From contig JAICTB010000161.1 of NCBI GenBank assembly GCA_025936595.1, positions 1 to 5,507 of the forward strand: DNA of 5,507 bases, in the 5' to 3' direction. The DNA comes from Thermoleophilia bacterium (GTDB lineage Bacteria; Actinomycetota; Thermoleophilia; Gaiellales; Gaiellaceae). A program made the position numbers and the translations under genes. Positions within the stretch are counted from its first letter, which is position 1. The number at the start of each line of letters is the position of its first letter. Below, one piece after another: positions 1-5,443 of the stretch. The notes beneath the pieces were generated by a model. The model searched no databases. It was given only the letters and a program-made list of their open reading frames with translations, and was not told the DNA's origin.

Positions 1-122
1 AAGGTATGGTCGTACTCGCCGGTGAACGGCCGCTCGGTGCCCTTCTCGCGCAGCACGTGGTACTGCTCGGGCGTGAGCTCGGCCCGCCACTCGGCCTCTG
101 TTTTGGTGGTTTCGTTCTTCAC
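1..122 (-). CDS. msrB: Peptide-methionine (R)-S-oxide reductase, N-terminal part (runs off left edge)
   Basis: The first 40 codons are present, read leftward from a GTG at 122-120; the rest lies outside the window. MsrB reduces the R epimer of methionine sulfoxide in damaged proteins and is normally cytosolic. The visible segment carries the family's N-terminal signature: an acidic/Trp lead-in (EAEWRAELTPEQYHVLREKG, residues 9-28) followed by TERPFTGEYDHT (29-40). The conserved substrate-binding region, zinc cysteines and catalytic Cys would all lie beyond the edge, so activity cannot be judged. The GTG start is well bounded: an in-frame TGA (131-129) lies two codons upstream and no other start codon comes between. 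No strong Shine-Dalgarno is visible (only a weak GAGT-like stretch). The gene is divergent from the cupin gene at 226. Family identity rests on this motif alone. Confidence 0.85.
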   Translation of the reverse strand, partial: MKNETTKTEAEWRAELTPEQYHVLREKGTERPFTGEYDHT

Positions 123-225
123 GCCTACTCAGACTCGTTCGGGGTCGATTCGTTACCGGTTCACGGAGCTCGTGCCCTTTTTCTTCTCCGTCTCCGTACC
201 CTGCCAGACGGCGTAGGGTTTCCGC
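123..225. promoter_or_regulatory. Divergent intergenic region between msrB and the cupin gene
   Basis: This 103-base gap must hold the promoters of both divergent genes. It contains a pyrimidine tract on the plus strand (about 176-200) with a tandem TCTCCG pair. For the cupin gene, TAGGGT at 214-219 ends six bases before the ATG. It can be read as an actinobacterial-type TANNNT -10 box giving a leaderless transcript, or its AGGG as a weak ribosome binding site. No convincing -35 box is seen on either strand. The role of the region follows from gene orientation; the individual boxes are weak guesses. Confidence 0.4.
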
Positions 226-618
226 ATGGCCGACTACACGCAGAAGAACCTCAAGGACGACGTCGAGAACATGGCCGAGAAGTTCGGGCTCGCGCCCGAC
301 CTGGAAGCGCGGTTCGGGCGCTCCGCGCTCGGACTCGAGGGTGGCGGCTTCAGCTACCAGCGGTATGCGCCCAACTTCCGCTCACCCAGCTCGCACCGGC
401 ACGAGCGGCAGGAAGAGGTCTACGTAATCGTCGACGGAAGCGGCCGCATCAAGATCGACGACGAGATCCGCGAGCTCCGGCCGTGGGACGCTCTTCGTGT
501 CGCGCCCGGCACGGCGCGCGGCTTCGAGGCGGGCCCGGACGGGCTCGAGCTGATCGCGATCGGCTTCGGCGAAGGCGGCGACGCGGAGATGCTCGAGAAC
601 TTCTGGTCGGCCGAGTAG
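226..618 (+). CDS. Small cupin-domain protein
   Basis: A 130-residue single-domain cupin, probably cytosolic (no signal peptide or membrane segment). Residues 1-35 form a polar, probably helical lead-in; the beta-barrel core runs from about 42 to 115. Cupin motif 1 is clear: H57-R-H59-x3-E63 followed by the strand VYVIVDGSG (65-73), giving the usual two His and one Glu metal ligands. Motif 2, where PGTxHxF is expected, reads PGTARGF (94-100), with Arg98 in place of the metal-binding His. Metal binding may therefore be three-ligand or absent, and function (enzyme, sensor or small-molecule binder) cannot be assigned. The ATG at 226 is preceded by AGGG (215-218) at a plausible distance. It is the only gene here that clearly starts with ATG and the only one on the plus strand. 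It is convergent with chaB, with 10 bases between the two stop codons. Confidence 0.85.
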   Translation: MADYTQKNLKDDVENMAEKFGLAPDLEARFGRSALGLEGGGFSYQRYAPNFRSPSSHRHERQEEVYVIVDGSGRIKIDDEIRELRPWDALRVAPGTARGFEAGPDGLELIAIGFGEGGDAEMLENFWSAE

Positions 619-628
619 AGGTCGCGTC

Positions 629-1036
629 CTACTGCTTGCGCGCGATCGCGCGCGCAAGCTCGCGCTTGTTCATGCGCGAGCGACCCTCGACGCCGAGGCG
701 CCGCGCGCGCTCGTACAACTCCTCGCGCGTGTGTCCTTCCTCGTCGACGCCGCCGAACGTCTCTCCGACACCACGGCGCTTCCGCGCGGTCGACTGCTTC
801 GACCGCGGATCGCTCGGCCCGGGAGCCCGCTTCTGCTCCCAATGGTCGCCGACCTTCTCGAACGTGCGCTTCAGCGCCGCGTACGCCGTGCGATGCGCCC
901 GCTCGCCCTCGCCGTACTCGTCGACCGCGGCGTCGTGCGCCTTCGCGAATGTCCGCTGGGCCTTCGCCGGCGACCGCTTGATCGTGTCCGGCAGCTCGTC
1001 TCTCCGGACGCCGCCGCCTTTCTTCACCATCGGCAC
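629..1036 (-). CDS. ChaB-domain protein with C-terminal Rho_N-like motif
   Basis: A 135-residue basic protein. Residues about 13-67 match the ChaB domain: DELPDTIKRSPAKAQRTFAK (13-32), then AHRTAYAALKRTFEKVGDHW (47-66), the family's helix ending in a conserved Trp. ChaB was named from a cation-transport locus in enterobacteria, but its biochemical role is unsettled. A charged Gly/Pro/Arg linker (68-101) leads to TREELYERARRLGVEGRSRM (103-122) plus NKRELARAIA (123-132), which resembles the small helical Rho_N/SAP-like nucleic-acid-binding fold. A nucleic-acid-associated role is an inference. The start is GTG at 1036, nine bases after GGGAAG (1046-1051 on the opposite strand); an in-frame ATG at 1030 is the alternative. 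The gene lies 39 bases downstream of gcvPB on the same strand, so cotranscription with the gcv operon is possible though no functional link is known. Confidence 0.85.
   Translation of the reverse strand: MPMVKKGGGVRRDELPDTIKRSPAKAQRTFAKAHDAAVDEYGEGERAHRTAYAALKRTFEKVGDHWEQKRAPGPSDPRSKQSTARKRRGVGETFGGVDEEGHTREELYERARRLGVEGRSRMNKRELARAIARKQ
634..659. terminator. Perfect 11-bp GC-rich hairpin at the convergent junction
   Basis: The 11-base arms 634-644 and 649-659 are perfectly complementary around an ATCG loop. The hairpin begins 16 bases after the cupin stop codon and lies inside the last codons of chaB. There is no T-tract on either side, so if it terminates transcription of the cupin gene it is of the non-canonical GC-hairpin type. 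On the minus strand the same sequence encodes the ARAIAR repeat of chaB, so the palindrome may be only a by-product of GCG/CGC codons. Confidence 0.4.
658..681. repeat. Second inverted repeat, 8-bp arms
   Basis: Arms 658-665 and 674-681 (GCTCGCGC / GCGCGAGC) are perfectly complementary around an 8-base loop. The left arm overlaps the end of the 634-659 hairpin by two bases, so the two stems compete slightly or stack in tandem. It lies within the 3' part of chaB, and coding constraint with GC-rich codons could explain it. Confidence 0.3.
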
Positions 1037-1075
1037 GGCATAGAGCTTCCCGGCTCGGGAGACACGAAACCGCTG

Positions 1076-2569
1076 CTACGCGCCCTTTTGCGCCTCCAGC
1101 TGACGGTCGCCCGCGCCCCGCTCCGGCTCGTGCTCCTCGAATCCGAATCGCACCACGGGACTCTTCGCGGCGCGCACCTCGTCGAGACGCTGCACGGGCC
1201 GATGGTGCGGAGCGGAGTGCGCGATCTCCGGGTCCTCCACCGCCTCGAGCGCGATCGCGAGCATCGCGTCGCAAAACGCGTCGAGCGTCTCCTTCGCCTC
1301 GGACTCCGTAGGCTCGATCATCAACGCCTCCGGAACGACGAGCGGGAAGTAGATCGTCGGCGGGTGGAAGCCGAAGTCCATCAACCGCTTCGCGACGTCG
1401 AGCGCGCTGACGCCGTGCTCTCGTTTCAGGTTGCGCGCGCTGATCACGAATTCGTGCATGCACAGCCGGTCGTACGGCAGCTCATAGGCATCCCTGAGCC
1501 GTGCGAGCATGTAGTTCGCGTTCAGGACAGCGACCTCGCTCATCTCGCGCAGGGCGGGGCCGTACGAGCGCATGAACGCGTAGGAGCGGACGAACACGCC
1601 GAACGCCCCGCTGAACGCCCGCACCTTGCCGATCGACTTCGGCCGGTCGTATTCGAGCCGGAAGCTCGCCCCTTCCTTGACGACCACCGGCACCGGCAGG
1701 AACGGCTCGAGGCTCTTGCGCACCGCGATCGGCCCGCCGCCGGGGCCGCCCCCGCCGTGCGGCTGCGAGAACGTCTTGTGCAGGTTGATGTGCACGACGT
1801 CGAACCCCATGTCGCCGGGACGCGAGATCCCGCAGACCGCGTTCAGGTTCGCGCCGTCGTAGTACATCAGCGCACCGGCGCCGTGGAAGATGTCGCGGAT
1901 CTCCTCGATGTTCTCGTCGAAGAGGCCGAGCGTCGAGGGATTCGTGAGCATGAGGCCCGCCGTCTGCTCGTCGACCTTGCCACGCAGGTCGGCGACGTCG
2001 ATATTCCCGCGCGCGTCGGTCTTCACCGGTGTCAGCTCGTAGCCTGCCATCGTCACGCTCGCCGGATTCGTGCCGTGCGCGGTGTCCGGGATGACGATCT
2101 TCCTGCGCTGCGTCTCCTCGCCCCTGTCGGCGAAGTAGGCGTGGAAGAGCATCAGCCCGGTCAGCTCGCCCTGGCTGCCTGCCGCCGGCTGGAGCGAGAC
2201 GGCGTCGAGCCCCGTCACCTCGAGGAGGATCTGCTGCAGCTCCCACTCGAGCTCGAGCGCGCCCTGCGCCGCATCGTCCTCGACGAGCGGGTGGAGGCTC
2301 GCGAAGCCTGGCAGCCCGACGAGCCGTTCGTTGACCCGCGGGTTGTACTTCATCGTGCAGCTGCCGAGCGGATAGAAGCCGGTGTCGATCCCGAAGTTGC
2401 GGGTCGAGAGCTCGGTGAAGTGCCGCAGCACCTCCGGCTCGGCGAGCTCGGGCAGGCGAGGCGGCTGCTTGCGCGCGAGCTCTGCCGGCACCTCCGGCAC
2501 TGGTAGGTCCGGCTTCGGGATGCCGAGCCCTCGCCGGCCGGCCTGCGACTTCTCGTAGATCAGCTTCAC
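1076..2569 (-). CDS. gcvPB: Glycine dehydrogenase (decarboxylating) subunit 2, P-protein PLP-binding half
   Basis: A 497-residue subunit carrying the pyridoxal phosphate site of the split P protein. With GcvPA it decarboxylates glycine and passes the aminomethyl group to the lipoyl arm of GcvH, in the cytosol. Signatures in order: FYPLGSCTMKYNP (65-77), QPAAGSQGELTG (127-138), the AHGTNPAS block (164-171), YYDGANLNA (236-244) and the Schiff-base segment NLHKTFSQPHGGGGPG (262-277), with Lys265 as the PLP lysine. The length is usual for GcvPB. The C-terminal region ends in a charged tail (about 477-497) that looks slightly longer than usual. The start is GTG at 2569-2567, overlapping the gcvPA TGA as GTGA, with a strong GGAGG (2577-2581 on the plus strand) seven bases upstream. 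The overlap implies translational coupling and near 1:1 synthesis with GcvPA. All key residues I can check are intact. Confidence 0.97.
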   Translation of the reverse strand: MKLIYEKSQAGRRGLGIPKPDLPVPEVPAELARKQPPRLPELAEPEVLRHFTELSTRNFGIDTGFYPLGSCTMKYNPRVNERLVGLPGFASLHPLVEDDAAQGALELEWELQQILLEVTGLDAVSLQPAAGSQGELTGLMLFHAYFADRGEETQRRKIVIPDTAHGTNPASVTMAGYELTPVKTDARGNIDVADLRGKVDEQTAGLMLTNPSTLGLFDENIEEIRDIFHGAGALMYYDGANLNAVCGISRPGDMGFDVVHINLHKTFSQPHGGGGPGGGPIAVRKSLEPFLPVPVVVKEGASFRLEYDRPKSIGKVRAFSGAFGVFVRSYAFMRSYGPALREMSEVAVLNANYMLARLRDAYELPYDRLCMHEFVISARNLKREHGVSALDVAKRLMDFGFHPPTIYFPLVVPEALMIEPTESEAKETLDAFCDAMLAIALEAVEDPEIAHSAPHHRPVQRLDEVRAAKSPVVRFGFEEHEPERGAGDRQLEAQKGA

Positions 2570-3888
2570 GAGAGCGCCTCCGCGAGCCGGTCGATCTCGT
2601 CGACCGTCCGCTTCTCCGTGACGGCGACGAGCAGTGCGTCGTCCATGCCGGCGTAGTCCCGGCCGAGCGGGTACCCGGCGTAGACGCCCCGCTCACGCGC
2701 GGCCGTCAGCGCCTCGCGCGCGTTCCGTCCGGTGCGAACGGCAAACTCCTTGAACGTTGCCTTCTCTGGAAACAGCAGCTCGAGGCCCGCCTCTCCCAGG
2801 CGCTGCTTCGCATAGCCGGAGAGGGCCAGGCAGGTCTCCCCCAGCTCGCGAAGCCCTTGCGGGCCGAGCAGGCTCAGGTGCACCAGCCCTGCCAGGGCGA
2901 GCAGGGTCTGGTTGGTGGTGATGTTCGACGTTGCCTTCTCGCGCCGGATGTGCTGCTCGCGGGTCTGCAGGGTGAGGACATAGCCGCGCTCACCCGCGGC
3001 GTCTACCGTCTCGCCGACGATCCGGCCGGGAAGCCGGCGGATGTAGTCGGAGCGGGCGGCGAGGAAGCCGTAGTGCGGGCCGCCGTAGCTCATCGCATTG
3101 CCGGCTGACTGCCCCTCGCCGATCGCCATCGCGCAGCCGTAGTTGCCCGGCGCTTCGAGCACGCCGAGCGACACCAGGTCGACGTGCGCGACCGGCATCG
3201 CTCCGGCCTCGTTCGCCGCAGCCGCCAGCTCGGGCGCGTCCTCGAGCACGCCGAAGAAGTTCGGCTGCTGGAAGATCACGGCCGCCGCGTCGTGCGCCGC
3301 GTCGCGAACGCGGTCGGGATCGGTCGAGCCGCCCTCCTGCGGCACCTCGACGACCTCGAGCCCGAAGCCCGGCGCGTAGGTCTTCACGACCTGGCGCACC
3401 TGCGGGTTGGTCGCCTCGGTGACGACGATCTTCCTCCGCCCGGTCGCGTGCCTCGCGACGAAGCACGCGTCGGCTGCGACCGTCGTGCCGTCGTAGCCGG
3501 AGGCGTTGGAGACGTCCATCCCCGTCAACTCGCAGATCGCGGTCTGGTACTCGAAGATCGCCTGCAGCACGCCCTGGCTCATCTCAGGCTGGTACGGCGT
3601 GTACGCCGTGAGCAACTCGCCGCGCTGCAGCACGGCGTCGACCACCGCGGGGACGTAGTGGTCGTAGATCCCCGCGCCGAGGAAACAGACCTCGTCGATG
3701 ACGTTCTTCGCGGCGAGGTCCTCCAGGTGGCGCTGGAGCTCCGACTCGGTCAGCGACGGGCGCACGTCGAGCTCTCGCCCGTAGCGGACGCCCGCGGGGA
3801 TGTCGCGGAAGAGGTCGTCCACCGACGAGACGCCGATCGTCGCGAGCATCGCCTCGCGGTCGGCGTCGGTGAGTGAGAGGTAGCTCAC
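2566..3888 (-). CDS. gcvPA: Glycine dehydrogenase (decarboxylating) subunit 1, P-protein N-terminal half
   Basis: A 440-residue subunit that pairs with GcvPB to form the active glycine decarboxylase; it has the aminotransferase fold but not the PLP lysine. Recognisable blocks are FLGAGIYDHYVPAVVD (69-84), YTPYQPEMSQGVLQAIFEYQ (96-115), NASGYDG (128-134), QQPNFFG (207-213), the Gly-rich GEGQSAGNAMSYGGPHYGF (257-275) and REQHIRREKATSNITTNQ (310-327). Length is normal and no frame break is seen. The start is GTG at 3888-3886, overlapping the gcvH stop as GTGA. The N-terminus SYLSLTDADREAMLATIGVS (2-21) aligns with the usual beginning of this family, which supports this start over the later ATG at codon 14. 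GAGGAG lies only two bases before the GTG, a tight spacing that suggests initiation depends on ribosomes finishing gcvH. Other actinobacteria often have one fused gcvP, so the split form is informative about lineage. Confidence 0.97.
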   Translation of the reverse strand: MSYLSLTDADREAMLATIGVSSVDDLFRDIPAGVRYGRELDVRPSLTESELQRHLEDLAAKNVIDEVCFLGAGIYDHYVPAVVDAVLQRGELLTAYTPYQPEMSQGVLQAIFEYQTAICELTGMDVSNASGYDGTTVAADACFVARHATGRRKIVVTEATNPQVRQVVKTYAPGFGLEVVEVPQEGGSTDPDRVRDAAHDAAAVIFQQPNFFGVLEDAPELAAAANEAGAMPVAHVDLVSLGVLEAPGNYGCAMAIGEGQSAGNAMSYGGPHYGFLAARSDYIRRLPGRIVGETVDAAGERGYVLTLQTREQHIRREKATSNITTNQTLLALAGLVHLSLLGPQGLRELGETCLALSGYAKQRLGEAGLELLFPEKATFKEFAVRTGRNAREALTAARERGVYAGYPLGRDYAGMDDALLVAVTEKRTVDEIDRLAEALS

Positions 3889-4280
3889 TGCTCCTCGAGG
3901 ACCTTTTGGTACGCGGCCCGGTCGAGCAAGTCGTCGCTCTCCTCGGGGTTCGACAGGCGCACGCGGATCAGCCAGCCGTCGCCGTAGGGGTCGTCGTTGA
4001 CCGTCTCCGGGGCGTCGACCACCTTCTGGTTCACCTCGAGGACCTCGCCCGAGAGCGGCGAGATCAGGTCGGAGACCGCCTTGACCGACTCCACCTCGCC
4101 GTAGGAGCTGTCCTTCGCGACCGTCGCGCCGACGTCCGGCGGTTCGTAATGCACGAGCTCGCCGAGGGCGTCCTGCGCGTACCAGGTGACGCCCAGCAGC
4201 GCCTGGTCCCCCTCGACGCGGGCCCAGTCGTGCTCTGCGTGATAGAGGAGATCGTCGGGATACGACTCGCTCGCGGCCAA
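3885..4280 (-). CDS. gcvH: Glycine cleavage system H protein (lipoyl carrier)
   Basis: A 131-residue carrier whose lipoylated lysine shuttles the aminomethyl intermediate from P to T protein and is reoxidised by L protein. The sequence covers the whole family: YPDDLLYHAEHDWARVEGD (7-25), YAQDALGELVHYE (34-46), the lipoylation site GEVESVKAVS (61-70) with Lys67, SPLSGEVLEVN (74-84) and NDDPYGDGWLIRV (95-107). The reading frame is open far upstream, but the extra sequence overlaps gcvT and is not GcvH-like. I place the start at TTG 4280-4278, because AAGGAG (4289-4294 on the plus strand) lies eight bases ahead and the resulting N-terminus has the expected length. A CTG overlapping the gcvT stop (4286-4284) is a weaker alternative. 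The protein has no internal methionine, so no ATG start is possible. It starts two bases after the gcvT stop and overlaps gcvPA by four. Confidence 0.95.
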   Translation of the reverse strand: MAASESYPDDLLYHAEHDWARVEGDQALLGVTWYAQDALGELVHYEPPDVGATVAKDSSYGEVESVKAVSDLISPLSGEVLEVNQKVVDAPETVNDDPYGDGWLIRVRLSNPEESDDLLDRAAYQKVLEEQ

Positions 4281-4282
4281 GA

Positions 4283-5335
4283 TCAGCTCTCCTTCCTGTA
4301 GATGGGCTTCTTCACGACCTCTGCCTTCCGGGGGCGGCCGCGGACGTCGATCACGAGCTCGCTTCCGGCCGGCGCCTGCGCAGCGGGGACGTAGCCGAGC
4401 CCGATCCCGATGTCGAGCATCGGCGAATGCGACCCGGACGTCACCTCGCCACCGCCTTCGATCGCCATGCCGTGCCGGGGGACCGCCTTCTCGCGCAGGA
4501 CGAACGGGACGAGCTTGCGCTCCGGTCCTCGCTCCTTCACCTCGCGCAACCGTGCCGCGCCGGTGAACTCCGTGTCGAGCGCGCACGCCCAGCCGAGACC
4601 GGATGAGATCGCGTCCCACTGCGGGCCGATGTCGTTCCCGTGCAGCGGGTAACAGACCTCGAGGCGCAGCGTGTCGCGCGCGCCGAGGCCGCACGGCGTG
4701 ACGCCGCGCGCGAGGATCGCGTCCCAGAGCTGCACCGCGTCCTCCTCCATGCAGGCAAGCTCGACGCCCTCCTCGCCCGTGTAACCGGTGCGGTTGACCA
4801 TCACCTCGACGCCGTCGAGCTCCGCGGCCTCGAACGTGAACGGCGTGCCTGCGCCGAGGCCGAGGCGCTCGAGCGCGCGCGGACCCTGCACCGCGAGCAG
4901 CGCGAACTCGTCGGAGACGTCGCGGACGTCGGAACCGCGAAGCTCGTGGTCCTTCAGCCAGGCAAAGTCGGTGTCGCGGTTCGAGGCGTTGACGACGATC
5001 AGATACCGATGCTCGTCGAGCCGGTAGACGATCACGTCGTCGACGATGCCGCCGCTCTCGGTCGTGATCAGGGAGTACTGCGCGGAGCCCGGCTCGATCC
5101 GCTCGATGTCGTTCGAGAGCGTCGACTGCAGGAGGTCACCGGCGGTCGGTCCTTCGACCTCGAGCTCGCCCATGTGGGAGACGTCGAAGACGCCTGCGTC
5201 TGCTCGGACCGCCCTGTGCTCGGCGATCACCCCTTCGTACTGGACGGGCATCTCCCAGCCGGCGAATGCAACCATCCGTGCGCCGAGCTCGACGTGGCGG
5301 TCGTACAGCGGTGTGCGACGAAGAGTTCCTTTCAC
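4283..5335 (-). CDS. gcvT: Glycine cleavage system T protein (aminomethyltransferase)
   Basis: A 350-residue enzyme that takes the aminomethyl group from GcvH, releasing ammonia and forming 5,10-methylene-tetrahydrofolate. Numbered from the GTG at 5335: RRTPLYDRHVELGARM (6-21), FAGWEMPVQY (24-33), FDVSHMGELEVEGP (50-63), GGIVDD (95-100, whose Asp100 corresponds to the family's catalytic Asp), VVNASNRDTD (114-123), NRTGYTGEEGVEL (181-193), GLGARDTLRLEV (216-227) and a C-terminal KAEVVKKPIYRKES (337-350). The start is uncertain. The frame opens with another GTG at 5374, but the 13 extra residues are not family-like, and T proteins normally begin a few residues before the KRTPL-type motif. That favours GTG 5335. 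Neither start has a good Shine-Dalgarno, and GTG 5335 sits inside one arm of a 20-base inverted repeat. It is the first gene of the operon and is followed two bases later by gcvH. Confidence 0.95.
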   Translation of the reverse strand: MKGTLRRTPLYDRHVELGARMVAFAGWEMPVQYEGVIAEHRAVRADAGVFDVSHMGELEVEGPTAGDLLQSTLSNDIERIEPGSAQYSLITTESGGIVDDVIVYRLDEHRYLIVVNASNRDTDFAWLKDHELRGSDVRDVSDEFALLAVQGPRALERLGLGAGTPFTFEAAELDGVEVMVNRTGYTGEEGVELACMEEDAVQLWDAILARGVTPCGLGARDTLRLEVCYPLHGNDIGPQWDAISSGLGWACALDTEFTGAARLREVKERGPERKLVPFVLREKAVPRHGMAIEGGGEVTSGSHSPMLDIGIGLGYVPAAQAPAGSELVIDVRGRPRKAEVVKKPIYRKES

Positions 5336-5406
5336 AATGACGCTCGTTGAGTGGGTGCCGCGCAGCGCGGCCACGCGAGATGGCTGGTCATTGTGAAAGG
5401 AGCTCT
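5322..5406. repeat. 20-base near-perfect inverted repeat over the gcvT start
   Basis: Arms 5322-5341 and 5387-5406 are complementary at 19 of 20 positions (the mismatch pairs 5326 with 5402), separated by 45 bases. Two further pairs lie outside one more mismatch (5319-5320 with 5408-5409). The spacer contains a smaller perfect stem, 5357-5362 with 5366-5371. In gcvT-sense RNA the arms would make a long stem with the GTG start codon (5335-5333) buried in its 3' strand. The arms are noticeably AT-richer than the surrounding DNA. Function is unknown: it could be a translational control hairpin, an operator, a tiny mobile-element remnant or a fold-back duplication. Confidence 0.85.
5332..5391 (-). 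other. Possible 19-codon leader ORF before gcvT
   Basis: Reading from ATG 5391-5389 on the minus strand gives a 19-residue peptide (MTSHLAWPRCAAPTQRASL) ending at TGA 5334-5332. The stop overlaps the proposed gcvT GTG (5335-5333) as GTGA, the same junction type as gcvH/gcvPA and gcvPA/gcvPB. The ATG lies in the upstream arm of the inverted repeat and the stop in the downstream arm, so a translating ribosome would cross and open the whole structure. No good Shine-Dalgarno precedes it, and it has no glycine or serine run typical of attenuator peptides. It may be chance. Confidence 0.25.
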
Positions 5407-5430
5407 ACGGGTCTGCATCCCGGGGCGATG
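5336..5430 (-). promoter_or_regulatory. Leader and intergenic region upstream of gcvT
   Basis: These 95 bases separate the upstream gene's stop codon from the proposed gcvT start. Beyond the inverted repeat and its leader ORF I see no convincing promoter boxes and no glycine riboswitch: the stretch is too short for a tandem glycine aptamer and the conserved core is not recognisable. The gcv operon may be transcribed from here or by read-through from the upstream same-strand gene. Confidence 0.4.
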
Positions 5431-5443
5431 CTAACCGTCGCCC
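5423..5443. terminator. Weak hairpin over the stop codon of the upstream gene
   Basis: GGGCGA (5423-5428) and TCGCCC (5438-5443) form a perfect 6-bp stem with a 9-base loop that includes the upstream gene's TAG. There is no T-tract after it, so as a terminator it is weak, and read-through into gcvT is quite possible. Confidence 0.2.

Noticed and set aside
6..1043. A 345-codon open frame on the plus strand at the left end
   Set aside because: It overlaps the cupin gene in another frame and runs antisense to msrB and chaB. Its product resembles no family and is Arg-rich throughout.
731..2506. A 591-codon open frame on the plus strand
   Set aside because: It is antisense to gcvPB and chaB, both clearly recognisable. 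The product is Arg/His/Leu/Val-rich low-complexity sequence typical of mirror frames in GC-rich DNA.
4281..4694. Upstream extension of gcvH giving a 269-residue protein
   Set aside because: The added part lies inside gcvT in another frame, is Arg/Ala-rich and unlike any H protein. A good ribosome binding site precedes the internal TTG at 4280.
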